From Spirometra erinaceieuropaei (taxonomy: Eukaryota > Platyhelminthes > Cestoda > Diphyllobothriidea > Diphyllobothriidae): a stretch of DNA of 64,000 nt. Positions 15,201-23,125 of the stretch are shown here, one piece after another. A program made the translations under genes and the position numbers. Within the stretch, counting starts at the first letter, position 1. Every line of letters starts with the position of its first letter. The notes beneath the pieces were generated by a model that did not search any database, had not been told where the DNA came from, and saw only the letters and a list, made by a program, of their open reading frames with translations. The DNA is taken from the NCBI GenBank assembly GCA_902702965.1, contig CACRXP010000006.1:2626095-2690094 (forward strand), written 5' to 3'.

Positions 15201-16888
15201 AATGACGAGCGGTCACATCGTCTACTGCTTCAGAATGTGCTTGCTGAAGATGTCATTTGCGAGAAGTCTGAAAACAAAATATCATGTCAGCTACTGCCAA
15301 ATCATCTAAGAATACATTGGGTTATTTCAGTAGGTTCTTATATTTGCCTGAATTTCTTTAAGTCTTATGTACACCTTTTGACGTCTAAATAGTTCGCCAT
15401 TTGCCCGATTACAGTAAAAAGAGGGTTGAATTTCCGTCGGCATACATTCTAAGAAAGGGGATCTTTTGATTTACGATGGTCAAAATTTATATGACTGAGG
15501 ACGGGATTTCAGCTGACGTCCCTATTTTGGGCATATTGCCACACTTCAGTTTTAGTATTATGGTATTTATTGAAGGGATTCTTGAGTCTATATGAAAGAT
15601 AAATATGTGGCTTCATTGCACGCCTCATATTTAGGTTGGAAGTTGAAATCTTCCGGACGAGTCTCTGCCTGTTCTACAATTAATAATTTTGCCAGCCAAT
15701 TTAAATACCATATAATTTGTCTAACTTGCTTGTTGCCATACAAACTACTCTAAAATTTACTGTCAGTTCTACTGAAAAGGCCTCCCTGCATATTATCACG
15801 TGCGTTCACTGAAAGCAAGTTACAAATTAATTTACTAGAACGCGAAATCAAAAAATAATGTTAGCATTTATTAAAAATAAATACATCTCCGTAAACTAAA
15901 GCACAAAGCATGATACAACACAATCAAGTGTCGTTTTATAAAGGCGCAAGATTTGGCATCAGTAGCTGCGTTTTTTGGCCGAAGGAAACTTACGGGGACA
16001 GTTGAAAAACCCAGTTTTCGAGATGATCACTTACTGCTCTCTTAAAGAACAGTAGTGTTTTGTGTTTTATACAAGCAACCATCTCAAGCACTAAGATCCC
16101 AATACCAGTACGGGCTATGATACGCTTTTTTTTACTAAATACACACCACTCAATCAATGTTAAATACAACATGAGCTGTATTGGGCGTGCATTTTGCAAA
16201 ATCGACTTGTCTAGATTTGCGTGTAGTATCTGCGCAAATATGATGCCCTTCAGTTACATCGGAGGCATACTTGTATACAGGCGTTTGTTGTTTCACCTTC
16301 CATAACAAATTAGGCTTGCGGGGTGTCACAGGTAAGAAAAATGACGAGTCTGACATTATGAGCATTAGTATGGTGAAGGTTCTTACCCCTTCAATACGAC
16401 AATTGGGGCTACGTATTTTAGGGACCTTGTTCGACAAAAAAGTAGGTTTAAATTACTGATTACGTAGTTTGACCTTTTCTGTCTGGTCGTTCATTTTTGC
16501 TCTTGGAAATATGTAATAGCGATTTTCCCGCAATATAGACAGTAAACGACAAATCACGCTCATATTGAGGACGTTTTTTTAACTAGCAGTAGGTATTACT
16601 GCAGCGCGTTATTAATTTAATATTGCATTGCATTACATTAAGTCGAATGGCGCTGATGCGATCATCAAGACAATTTTTCCTAACGAAAAACTACGATTCG
16701 AAGGGGTGTTTGGGAGATGCAACAAAATCCCTCTGTTTATTCAAATTGACGGAGACCAAAGAACGCCTAACGATGTGCACATTCTTCGCTATCATAAAGG
16801 TCGCCTCGATACTGGCGCCATTCTTCGAGATTTTCTACAGCGAGCCTTCACCAAGAGATGTGATACGCTCCGCGAATTTCAATTCTAA
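164..16888 (+). CDS. Gene A: predicted secreted four-module Cys/Trp protein, 12 exons
   Basis: Spliced gene built from 12 exons: 164-236, 435-529, 1548-1650, 4073-4201, 4652-4746, 4858-4909, 9598-9723, 10556-10668, 12275-12347, 15118-15329, 16337-16441, 16643-16888. All introns are GT-AG and the phases join without a stop, giving about 473 aa. Exon 1 is a hydrophobic signal peptide starting at the only sensible ATG; no later membrane segment is visible, so export is inferred. Twelve matching exons in gene M and eleven in gene B support the model, since protein similarity is stronger than intron similarity. Module borders are phase-1 introns, usual for shuffled extracellular domains. Function and family are not recognised; an Ig-like fold is a guess from Cys-x(9,10)-Trp spacing. 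AATAAA follows at 16932. Weakest parts are the start of exon 11 and the exon 12 acceptor. Confidence 0.78.
435..529 (+). CDS. Gene A exon 2
   Basis: Acceptor GAAG before 435 and donor GTGCGT after 529, phases 1 to 0. It encodes VCQYTHPHISQYSGPLNITV and so on; 27 of 31 whole-codon residues are identical to gene B. Gene M shares the C-Y-x2-P-x-I-S-x-Y-G-P pattern. Confidence 0.85.
1005..1300 (-). mobile_element. tRNA-derived SINE, copy 1
   Basis: The core at about 1048-1140 reads on the minus strand as a tRNA-like unit: A-box-like TAGCTCAAGTGGTTAGA, a paired anticodon arm and B-box-like GGATTCGAATCC. The flanks on both sides also match the copy near 60100, so the whole repeat is about 280 bp. 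It lies in gene A intron 2. The acceptor stem has a mismatch, so it is called a SINE, not a tRNA gene. Confidence 0.65.
1548..1650 (+). CDS. Gene A exon 3
   Basis: Acceptor CACTCAG, donor GTAAGT, phases 0 to 1. It encodes QVVFAQIPEYYVIKDGVC followed by two more cysteines (FPCPYEC). An ATG-initiated ORF overlapping here is in another frame and is a shadow. Confidence 0.85.
1850..2420. repeat. Intron 3 repeat shared by genes A and B
   Basis: GC-richer sequence whose stretches (for example CAGTCCCAGTTGGTTGA-like blocks and TAGTTCTGTCAGCCAC) recur in gene B intron 3 at about 44870-45420. Several overlapping short ORFs here have no similarity I recognise. It was probably present before the A/B duplication. 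Confidence 0.5.
3120..3285 (-). mobile_element. Second tRNA-like SINE
   Basis: On the minus strand, CTAGTGGCCCAGTAGTTAGA resembles an A box and GGTCGCGAGTTCTAGCC a B box, followed by a tail ending in TTGTCTTTGTCGGTAAT. The tail motif recurs near 8385. It lies in gene A intron 3. Confidence 0.5.
4073..4201 (+). CDS. Gene A exon 4
   Basis: Acceptor AACAG, donor GTGAGT, phases 1 to 1, 129 bp as in gene B. It encodes EQHFCWLHMQIPEITGINVI, then a Gly-Gly-Val-Tyr segment rich in Arg. Gene M has the same pattern (Cys, I-x-G-x-N-A-I-Y, G-x-Y-R). Confidence 0.88.
4652..4746 (+). CDS. Gene A exon 5
   Basis: Acceptor TTGGCAG, donor GTATGC, phases 1 to 0. It contains VVHCLRSQMTELFWIL, a Cys-x9-Trp spacing kept in genes B and M. 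The first strand of module II appears to end at this Trp. Confidence 0.88.
4858..4909 (+). CDS. Gene A exon 6
   Basis: A 52-bp exon, acceptor AAAG, donor GTAAGC, phases 0 to 1, encoding VSCTEKGKFYEEYAPLA. Gene B has the same length (FSCVEKENFHEKYAMLE). Gene M has no convincing intact equivalent. Confidence 0.75.
5830..6365 (-). mobile_element. CR1-like LINE 3' end
   Basis: On the minus strand, 6241-6365 encodes a reverse-transcriptase C-terminal tail with VNHTWRSNAWNSLPTNVV, like the 'W..LP..VV' end of CR1/jockey LINEs. It is followed by a 3' UTR whose end (complement of 5830-5860) reads AATAAACTGAACTGAAC-like. It is truncated and lies in gene A intron 6. Confidence 0.6.
6761..7815. mobile_element. 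Foldback mariner-like MITE (T1)
   Basis: Starts CAGTAGGTGGGGTAACTC and ends GTACTGACTG, with TA on both sides as the expected Tc1/mariner target duplication. The two halves are imperfect inverted copies. Short ORFs inside are not conserved. It lies in gene A intron 6. Confidence 0.6.
7994..8150 (+). repeat. Short tandem repeat and AT-rich tract
   Basis: Three to four copies of a roughly 20-bp unit containing AGTACAGGATTTATGATAT, then about 60 bp of TA-rich self-complementary sequence. Confidence 0.7.
8385..8580. repeat. Repeat sharing the CCGACAAAGACAA motif
   Basis: Begins TTACCGACAAAGACAAGGG like 3118-3140, but the remainder differs. Unclassified dispersed repeat, possibly a SINE relative. 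Confidence 0.35.
9598..9723 (+). CDS. Gene A exon 7
   Basis: Acceptor CCTTTAG, donor GTACGT, phases 1 to 1, 126 bp as in gene B. It contains IFEGYSCWINVNDVSVIVEY and ends FVFWLG. The intron before it is the longest in the gene (4.7 kb) and holds a LINE tail and a MITE. Confidence 0.88.
9925..10440 (-). mobile_element. PLE 3' fragment (GIY-YIG endonuclease plus hammerhead-like end)
   Basis: GC-rich insert in gene A intron 7. The minus strand from 10430 encodes GRRLKTLMHEHKLAVRRLYP and a following GHIFNFDAVE, the later part of a Penelope-like GIY-YIG endonuclease. A hammerhead-like motif lies at its 3' side (9938-9977). The 5' part is missing. Confidence 0.65.
9935..9980 (-). ncRNA. Hammerhead-like motif, variant core
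   Basis: Minus strand: core CTGAAGA (for CTGATGA), one base, stem II GGGTAG/CTACTC, then GAAAC. The cleavage triplet would be TTC and stem I only about 3 bp. The decayed core makes activity unlikely. Confidence 0.45.
10556..10668 (+). CDS. Gene A exon 8
   Basis: Acceptor AACCAG, donor GTAAGC, phases 1 to 0, 113 bp as in gene B. It contains RIVDPEVDSIKLDWHFVTST. The Trp just before a phase-0 intron parallels exons 5 and 10. Confidence 0.85.
10950..11050 (+). repeat. Partial foldback-repeat copy
   Basis: TTTAATTTCTAAGGAAGTTAATG and GTGCGAACTTGGAGTAAACTC match the arms of the repeat at 17085-17590 and 59110-59170. Confidence 0.45.
11082..12028. mobile_element. Foldback mariner-like MITE (T2), decayed ends
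   Basis: Left end (GGACTAACTCATGAAAG) and right end (TTTCATGAGTTAACCCAC) are inverted relatives of T1 and T6, and the halves fold back. Terminal CAGT/ACTG are degraded. It lies in gene A intron 8. Confidence 0.5.
12275..12347 (+). CDS. Gene A exon 9
   Basis: Acceptor TTTGCAG, donor GTGCGT, phases 0 to 1, 73 bp as in gene B. It encodes GFECQSPNGIHCSGSTITNE and a third Cys at the end; 17 of 24 residues match gene B. Confidence 0.85.
14299..14445 (-). mobile_element. PLE endonuclease fragment, minus
   Basis: Matches 18650-18790 base for base over long blocks (TTTCTCTGACGTAGTTGC, then GACATTTTTAGGAATGGCAGTG-like). It encodes on the minus strand the start of a GIY-YIG domain with many changes. 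It lies in gene A intron 9, with a counterpart at 53690-53800 in gene B. Confidence 0.6.
14655..15010 (+). mobile_element. PLE endonuclease C-terminal fragment and 3' end, plus
   Basis: Resembles 19620-19790 (for example GAAAAATGACGCCAGC, then TTCTCACTATAGTTG-like), followed by a decayed hammerhead. It ends about 110 bp before gene A exon 10, exactly as at 54080-54690 in gene B. Confidence 0.6.
14944..14992 (+). ncRNA. Decayed hammerhead motif
   Basis: TGTCT before and AGGCA after a GAAACGTC block keep the outer stem I, but the CTGATGA core reads CGGACGT. Inactive remnant. Confidence 0.45.
15118..15329 (+). CDS. Gene A exon 10
   Basis: Acceptor GTTTTAG, donor GTAGGT, phases 1 to 0, 212 bp as in gene B. 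It contains SHRLLLQNVLAEDVICEKSE and ends in Cys-x10-Trp (SCQLLPNHLRIHW). It looks like a fusion of the two exon types that start modules II and III. Confidence 0.9.
15970..16330 (-). pseudogene. Antisense ORF remnant paired with 55590-55880
   Basis: Broken minus-strand frames (for example SRQVDFAKCTPNTAHVVF and KKKRIIARTGIGILVLEM) align at protein level with a minus-strand frame in gene B (QTLQSFTKAEGDLREQLW). Stops interrupt the gene A copy. Identity is unknown; it could be an old repeat inserted before the duplication. Confidence 0.35.
16337..16441 (+). CDS. Gene A exon 11
   Basis: Phase 0 to 0, donor GTAGGT. Its 3' part (VLTPSIRQLGLRILGTLFDK) aligns with gene M exon 11 at VLT, GL, GT and D, ending at the same intron. 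The acceptor GGTAAG is poor, so the start may differ. An antisense ORF overlaps this region. Confidence 0.55.
16643..16888 (+). CDS. Gene A exon 12 (terminal)
   Basis: Phase 0 start at acceptor ATTAAG, chosen because genes M and B align from this codon; stop TAA at 16886. It encodes 81 aa beginning SNGADAIIKTIFPNEKLRF; 65 of 81 match gene B. No GPI-type hydrophobic tail is visible. Confidence 0.82.
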   Translation, partial: SNGADAIIKTIFPNEKLRFEGVFGRCNKIPLFIQIDGDQRTPNDVHILRYHKGRLDTGAILRDFLQRAFTKRCDTLREFQF

Positions 16889-16931
16889 AAGCAAACCGCC
16901 GCGGTGATAACGGACTGTGAGGAAACAGCTG

Positions 16932-16937
16932 AATAAA
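16932..16937 (+). promoter_or_regulatory. Gene A poly(A) signal AATAAA
   Basis: Canonical AATAAA 44 bp after the gene A stop. The aligned position in gene B reads AATATA. Confidence 0.5.
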
Positions 16938-17084
16938 CGGAAGAATTATCAAGCTTTCATCTCTCCATGCGAAGTCGTTTTATTGATTGTAAAATCTGCT
17001 ATCTGGAACTTCTGCAATTATAACGTCTAATTTCATTTTTAAAGGCAATTTAATCATATTTCCTACCAAATGATAAAATTAGAT

Positions 17085-17760
17085 AAATAAGTCAAGTCCT
17101 TGTTTAATTTCCGAGGAAACTAATGCGCGAACGTAGAGTAACTCTTTCAAAACAGACCTATTCAGGTCCGGTCCGAAGTTTGATATGAATATTTGAGCTG
17201 AAATCCATCAGCAGCTGGTGAATAACCGCTTAATATTTACAAACCGCCAACAGGCAGCCAGTAGTATAGAATTGTGCAATGATTTACCGTACCAATAACA
17301 CAGGTATTTGATAAAAGCCCAGACAGGCGGGTTTCGCCGATCTTATGCCGCTGCTTGACGCAGCTGGGAGGGTTTCGGTTCGTCAATGAGTTCCCGAGCA
17401 CAATTCTATACTACTGGCTGCCTGTTGGCGGGTTGTGAATATTAAGCGGTTATTTCGCAGTTGCTGATGGATTTCAGCTCAAATATTCATATCAGACTTT
17501 GGACCGTGCCTGAAAAGACCTGCATCAAAAGAGTTACTCCAAGTTCACACATTGGTTTTCTCAGAAATTAAATAAGACAAGTTAAAACTGGAGTTTGTAC
17601 ACTAGAAAACACATGGAGAAAGCTGGGGGACCCACTGACGAGCCGAAATCCTCGCAGCTGCATCAGACAGCGGCATAAGATCGGCGAAACACGCGTGACT
17701 GAGCTCTAAGCTAATACCTGTGTTGTTAGTACGGTAAATTATTGCATAAGTCAAGTCCGC
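17085..17760. mobile_element. Foldback element with about 195-bp inverted arms
   Basis: 17085-17280 and 17395-17590 are inverted copies: GAGCTGAAATCCATCAGCAG in the left arm answers GATGGATTTCAGCTC in the right arm. Outer sequence ACACAGGTATT / AATACCTGTGTTGTTAG is also repeated at 58893-58991. No coding capacity is visible. Confidence 0.65.
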
Positions 17761-17849
17761 CAAACGCACGCTTTCGATTATTCATCAGTAGACCATTACA
17801 GTAATATAGAGAAGGGTAGGGCAGTAAAAATTAAACAGCCAACAAAGTA

Positions 17850-18068
17850 CAGTGAGTGGCCGATCTCATGAAGTGTTGGCTGACATTCTGAAATGAGTTT
17901 TAAATTAGGAAGGATTACTTAGGCGCAGTTGTTATAATGATTACCATGCGGTATATTCCTATAATATATCGGACTTGGCAGGATGCCAGCTCTTGAATAC
18001 ACAGGTTTCCAGTCGCCTGTAGAGACCGTACTTAGTAAAAATGAGTACTTGATAAACATACATATTTC
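17850..18068. mobile_element. Foldback MITE (T3), left part only
   Basis: Starts CAGTGAGTGGCCGATCTC after TA, as in T7, and is cut off where the PLE hammerhead region begins near 18070. Confidence 0.5.
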
Positions 18069-18069
18069 C

Positions 18070-19300
18070 AGAAGCGATCGGCGGAACAATGGCTTTATTC
18101 GCCTGACGTTTCGGATTCTCTCTTGAATCCATCATCAGAGACAGTTGCAGAAAAGGGTGGCTCGTGTACAGGAAGTCGCAGTATTTATAGGATGCGGTCG
18201 CCATGCTGCAGCATATTTACAGCAATTAACCGTGCTTCCTTCATAAAGGATTGTTGCCCGCTGGTGCGCTAATTGCTTGATGGCCGGCATGCAAGTTGTT
18301 AATAGCTAACATCTCATCACCCGTGTTGGATGCTGGCGTGATGATTGCTCGGCCATCTGGCTCACCGGCTTGCGCGATCCTCGAGTGGCCAATTGCTTTG
18401 GCCAGTCTATGCCTCAGCACAGAATATGGAGTGGAAATGTCGTTGCACTTGTTGATAGACTGAGGCCCCGTGAGTCATGACTCAAGAAACTCGCGGCTCA
18501 CGCGATTATCCCCTCTCGCGAGAATTTCGGCCTCATCGAACTTGAATGTGTGGCCGGGTCTCGTCGAATGGGCCGCGAATGGGTCGAGTTGGCGTCATTT
18601 CTCCGTACAGCTGTTACGTGTTCGGCGATTCGCGTCCGGAGCAGTCTTCCAGTTTCTCCGACGTAGTTGCTTTGTCCGCAACTGCACCAGATCCGGTAAA
18701 CGACTCCAGATGTTTCTTGCCGTGGCAGTGGGTCTTTTGGTCTCATCACTTGACGCCTCATGGTGGCCTCCGGTCTGTGCGCAACCGTGGTTATTCTCTT
18801 CCTCCTCCATCGTAAATTGTATGTCCGGGAAGACGCTGTTGAGACGTTCTTTGAACGTTAGCACCTGGTCCCGTTCGATGACGACGAAGGTATCGTCCAC
18901 ATACCGAGCCAGAATTCCGATCTGTGCTGTTGGAAGACCAGCGACTCCAACCGCTGTAGGACCGCCTCGGCGATGAATCCCGAAATCGGCGAGCCCATTG
19001 GTGTTCCCTTCACTTGCTCGTAGATTGTTTCATCAGTTCCTTTAACGACAGGTTGTGTACCAGTGTGCCGCCTCTGGATGACGTTGGATCAGGCAGTTTG
19101 TGGAATTTGTTCCCCAGTTCTGCATCGCGTGTCGATCTCTGCTCGCGGGCTCGTTCAGTCACTATCTTCTGAAGCAGATTTTTGCCGTTCTCGCCCATGA
19201 ACTCGCAGCATCTGGCCTTCTCTTGGTCAATTCTCTGACGGTATTTGCGTAATCTCGCATGGCAATCTTGAAGGAGCACGCGGACCATACGTCTTCCGTG
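18070..19300 (-). mobile_element. Penelope-like element (RT remnant, GIY-YIG, hammerhead)
   Basis: Reading leftward from 19290: an N-terminal RT-linked segment (LRKYRQRIDQEKARCCEFMG), then an RT part with KGTPMGSPISGFIAEAV and YVDDTFVVIERDQV (catalytic YVDD), then MRPKDPLPRQETSGVVYRIW, the GIY-YIG domain with YVGETGRLLRTRIAEH, and a hammerhead at 18099-18143. The fingers and first palm motifs are missing between 19010 and 18980, and frame changes occur near 18900, so the copy is defective. The endonuclease is nearly identical to the plus-strand copy at 19520-19790. Confidence 0.8.
18099..18143 (-). ncRNA. Hammerhead ribozyme motif (PLE type)
   Basis: Minus strand: stem I TGTCT/AGGCG, core CTGATGA, one extra T, perfect 6-bp stem II GGATTC/GAATCC, GAAAC, then GTC. 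Stem III would be only AC/GT, typical of PLE hammerheads thought to act as dimers. Confidence 0.7.
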
Positions 19301-19339
19301 CTGAAATACTGCGCGTGTCGCTAGCTCCGTGTTTACCGG

Positions 19340-19910
19340 AGGTTTGCATTAAACACACTTCGGCAACACGTTGTTATCGAGACACCTGTGCAGAAACCGG
19401 ATCTGCGCGTAAGTAGAGGCCTCTCGAAGGGCGAAAGTTTCCCATCGTCGGGCCGATCGGAGCGCGTCGCGCCCAAACAAATTGCCGATACGCACACAGT
19501 TGCGCACAGACCGGATGCCACCATGAGGCGTCAAGTGATGAGACCAAAAGACCCACTGCCACGGCAAGAAACATCTGGAGTCGTTTACCGGATCTGGTGC
19601 GGTTGCGGACAAGGCAACTACGTCGGAGAAACTGGAAGACTGCTCCGGACGCGAATCGCCGAACACGTGGCAGCTGTACGGAGAAATGACGCCAACTCGA
19701 CCCATTCGCGGCCCATTCGACGAGACCCGGCCACACATTCAAGTTCGATGAGGCCGAAATTCTCGCGAGAGGGGATAATCACGTGAGCCGCGAGTTTCTT
19801 GAGTCATGGTTCACGGGGCCTCAGTCTATCAACAAGTTCAACCACATTCCCCCTCCATATTCTGGTGACGCGATTATTACGCGGCCATTTGGCCCGCTGT
19901 CAGCGGGGTA
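19340..19910 (+). mobile_element. Penelope-like element fragment, plus (GIY-YIG)
   Basis: Encodes VAHRPDATMRRQVMRPKDPL, GVVYRIWCGCGQGNYVGETG and RLLRTRIAEHVAAVRRNDAN in one frame, about 87 aa of near identity with the minus-strand copy at 18498-18761. It continues to a conserved tail (GAGTCATGGTTCACGGGGCC). The RT is absent. Together with 18070-19300 it forms an inverted pair. Confidence 0.8.
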
Positions 19911-20119
19911 GTTGAGCGTCCGCGCCCTTCCCACATGACTGCTTACCCTGCTCAGAAGAAGATGTGATCACTAAAACAAGAGGTTTATTGACCTGTCGTC
20001 TCAGATTATCCCTTATATTTTCCAGTTTTAAGAGGCTGAAATCCTCGAAAGAGCTGACAACCGCGTCAGAAAGTCTGGGATGAAGGGGGACATACAAAAC
20101 TGCGCAGAGGACTTCTTGA

Positions 20120-21062
20120 CCGGCCGATCGCAGTAGGTTGGTACTGGCAGTGAAAAATTAACGCTCGCGCCAGTTTTGAGTGAATTAATCCAGGGCTTGG
20201 CGCTCGGACCAGCACTGTTTTTAATTTATGATAATGACCGTATAAATGGACTGGACTGGAAAGGAATCATGCCTGCGGATGACAGCAAATTTTGGCGAAC
20301 GATCAACCGTATGAATGACGAACGGATCCTGAAAAAAAGAGTTATCGGCCTATGTCAGTGGTCCGATAAATGACTGCTTAATTGTAACTATGGGAATTGT
20401 GTCGCACTGCAAATCAAACCGAAGACAAAGTGGACAAATGGAGAGGATCACCGATACTTTCTTGAAGGGAGATATCTTTCAAATCTTGATGAACAAAAAT
20501 ACCTTGGAATCAGCATTCTGCCATTTCTGAGACCCTCCGCTCAGTGGGTTTGGGCGGCCAAAAGAGCAACCAGTGTTCTCATCGTCATTAATAGTGCTTT
20601 CATAGACATAGATAAGAAGCAATTTGGAAAAGTATGCCTAGCCTTCATTCGCTCTTCAGCGGAGCATGGAATGCAAGCATAGCGTCCTTGGCTAAAAAAG
20701 ACCATAAATTGCTGGAAAGGGTCAAATGGACGACGGCCAAAGTTATCTTATGCTGCAGGACATTATTTTTACAATGCAGAATTAATAAACGTAACCTACA
20801 GCCATTTGAGTACAGGACGATCCGAGGAGATCTCTTGTAGACTTACTGAATTTTGAGAAATCGGTAGTGTGTCCTGCATTTCGACGCTTTTTTCGCATTG
20901 GTTGGAAAAACAAACCTGCGCGGAAATTCCCTCGAAACGTCGAGGAGCCCAATCTCACCTGGATGTTCGCAGGTGCTCGTTTTCACAGCTCGTTTGGAAC
21001 GGAGTTACCTAGAAAGTGATAGTGGCGGGCACAACAGAAACTTTTAAACAAAGACTCGATGT
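20120..21062 (+). mobile_element. CR1-like LINE, RT C-terminal half
   Basis: Successive frames encode LGPALFLIYDNDRING, an ADDSKFWRTI motif (FADD box decayed to PADD), YLGISILPFLRPSAQW, AAKRATSVLIVINSAF, KKDHKLLERVKWTTAKVIL and FEYRTIRGDLL, in the order of CR1/jockey RTs. Frameshifts and the D change make it dead. It stops where MITE T4 begins. Confidence 0.8.
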
Positions 21063-21063
21063 A

Positions 21064-22139
21064 CAGTGTATGACCGATGTCATGAAATTTTAACTGACAT
21101 TCTATAATGCGTTTTTGATTAGGAGGGATTACTTAGGCGAGGTTGTAATGATGATTATCATGCATATATTCCTATAATATTTCGGAGCCAACAGGATGTC
21201 TGCTTTTGAATTTACTTCTTTTCAATCTCCCTTAGAAACCGTATTCGGTAAAAAAGTGACTACTTAAGTAACATGCACTTTCCAAATTGGTTTCCGATGG
21301 TCTTATGAAATCAAATATATTTTATAAAAAACATGGAACTAATATCGTGTCTTTTACTGGTTTAATAGAAAATGCCATCTACATATTTCATACTTGAAAA
21401 AAGAAGCATAATTAGGTTTGAATAAACTTTTTAATAATGACGTTTTTTAAGACCGCGCAATGTCCATTCACAAGCATTGTACCTCTCCGTTCACCATCGC
21501 TTCTCATGAAGCGTACAACATAGTCCGCATCCGTCGAAAGATTTGGTGGACTCTATATAGTATCCTTTTAACGACATAGAAGATTAAATGATTTTTCATG
21601 CGTGGAACGCATGCATCTTGCAGACTGAAATCACTAAACGACAATGCAATGGTTAATCAGGCTGCAAATTATTTGGATGTGGGAAAACTTTTTTAGAACC
21701 TAATTATAATCCTTCTTCGAGTATAAAATATGAAGACGACGTACTTCTATATCAAGCGAGTTGGGGGGGGGGGGCAGCGGTAGACGGACGGATGCGATGA
21801 TGCATGAATGGACATTGCACGACCTTACAAATCTCACAATTCGAACTTTTTTGAAAACCTAATTTTATTCCTTCTTCGAATATGCAATATAAAATTGACA
21901 TAATTCTCTATAAAGGAATAAAAAAGGGCATATTATGCCTAAATAAAATATATTTAAGTCTATAAGACCAGCTAAAATCAGTGGGAAAAATGCATGCTAC
22001 TTAAGTAAATATTTTTTTACCGAAATTGAAAAGAATTGAATTCAGAACCGGCATCCTGCCAATTCAGAACTATTATGAGATTATGCTATAACGTATTTCA
22101 GAATTTCGACCACTATTTTATGAAATCGGTCACTGACTG
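21064..22139. mobile_element. Foldback mariner-like MITE (T4)
   Basis: CAGTGTATGACCGATG at the left, CGGTCACTGACTG at the right, TA on both sides. Inverted halves share blocks such as GTCTTATGAAATCAAATATA. A G-run lies at 21765-21774. Confidence 0.6.
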
Positions 22140-22457
22140 TATAGTCTGTTGAAAAGCAACTGCTTAACCAGACAGGACAGTTCAGTTACGCGAAGCCGAT
22201 GATTTCCATGCACCTCCTGTTAATACGGCTAAATATTATCCCTGATCATAGATTATTATCTACATCTAAGGGTGTTTGGTTTACAGTCGCGCACTTTCAA
22301 AACCACTGTTATAAAAAATGTATATGCTGCTGGCAACATTATAACAAGAAGGTTATTTGACGTTGAATATTTTACGCACCGTTCCCAACAGGGTCTTCAG
22401 TGACATAGCCTATAGCCTTGAACATTGCGGATTATAGTGAGCTAATCTCAGGTGCCC

Positions 22458-23125
22458 TCAGATTTTATAACCAGGGAAGGAGTATAATTGGGTTTTAGAA
22501 AAGTTTCAAATTACGAGATATTTTACGACCGCCCAACGTCCATTCATAAAGCATCTTACCTGTCCGTTTGCCAATGCTTCTCACGAAATACACACAGTCC
22601 GCATCCATTGCAAAATGTTATGAACTCTATATGATATCTTTTGAAAGGCATGAAAGAATATGTTATATTGTTTTCGCGAAACGCTTGCATCTTGTATAGG
22701 AAACTCCCTAAGCGCTAAGCCAAAGACTGATCAGGATCCAAATTGGTCTGGGATTAGGAAACCTTTTTAAAAACCTTCTTATACTTATCTTCGGGTAGAA
22801 AATATGAACACGACGTGAGTCTCTATCAAACGACCAAACAAAACATATGTCTGTTGGGCGTTTCTATAAAATGCATTAAGTTTTTTAATGCCATCGACAA
22901 TCAATAGGAAAAACGCATGCTACTTAAGTTGCCCTTTTTACCGAGTTCGGTTTATACAAGAGATTAAAAAGCGTGCATTCAAAAGCTGACATCCTGCCAA
23001 GTCCGAAATATTATAGGACTGTACTGCATGATAGCCAGCATTACAACCTCGCCTTAGTAATCCCTCCTAAGCGAAAATGCATTTCAGAATGTCAGCCAAC
23101 ATTTCATGAGAGCGGTCACTCACTG
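22458..23125. mobile_element. Foldback MITE (T5), right part
   Basis: Ends GCGGTCACTCACTG followed by TA, and its interior matches the right half of T4. The left half is absent. Confidence 0.5.

Noticed and set aside
18470..18976. 168-aa plus-strand ORF
   Set aside because: It is the antisense of the PLE RT/GIY-YIG frames, which carry recognisable motifs on the minus strand.
19349..19742. Two minus-strand ORFs of 122-129 aa
   Set aside because: They are shadows of the plus-strand PLE endonuclease frame and are repeated as shadows at 18546-18815.
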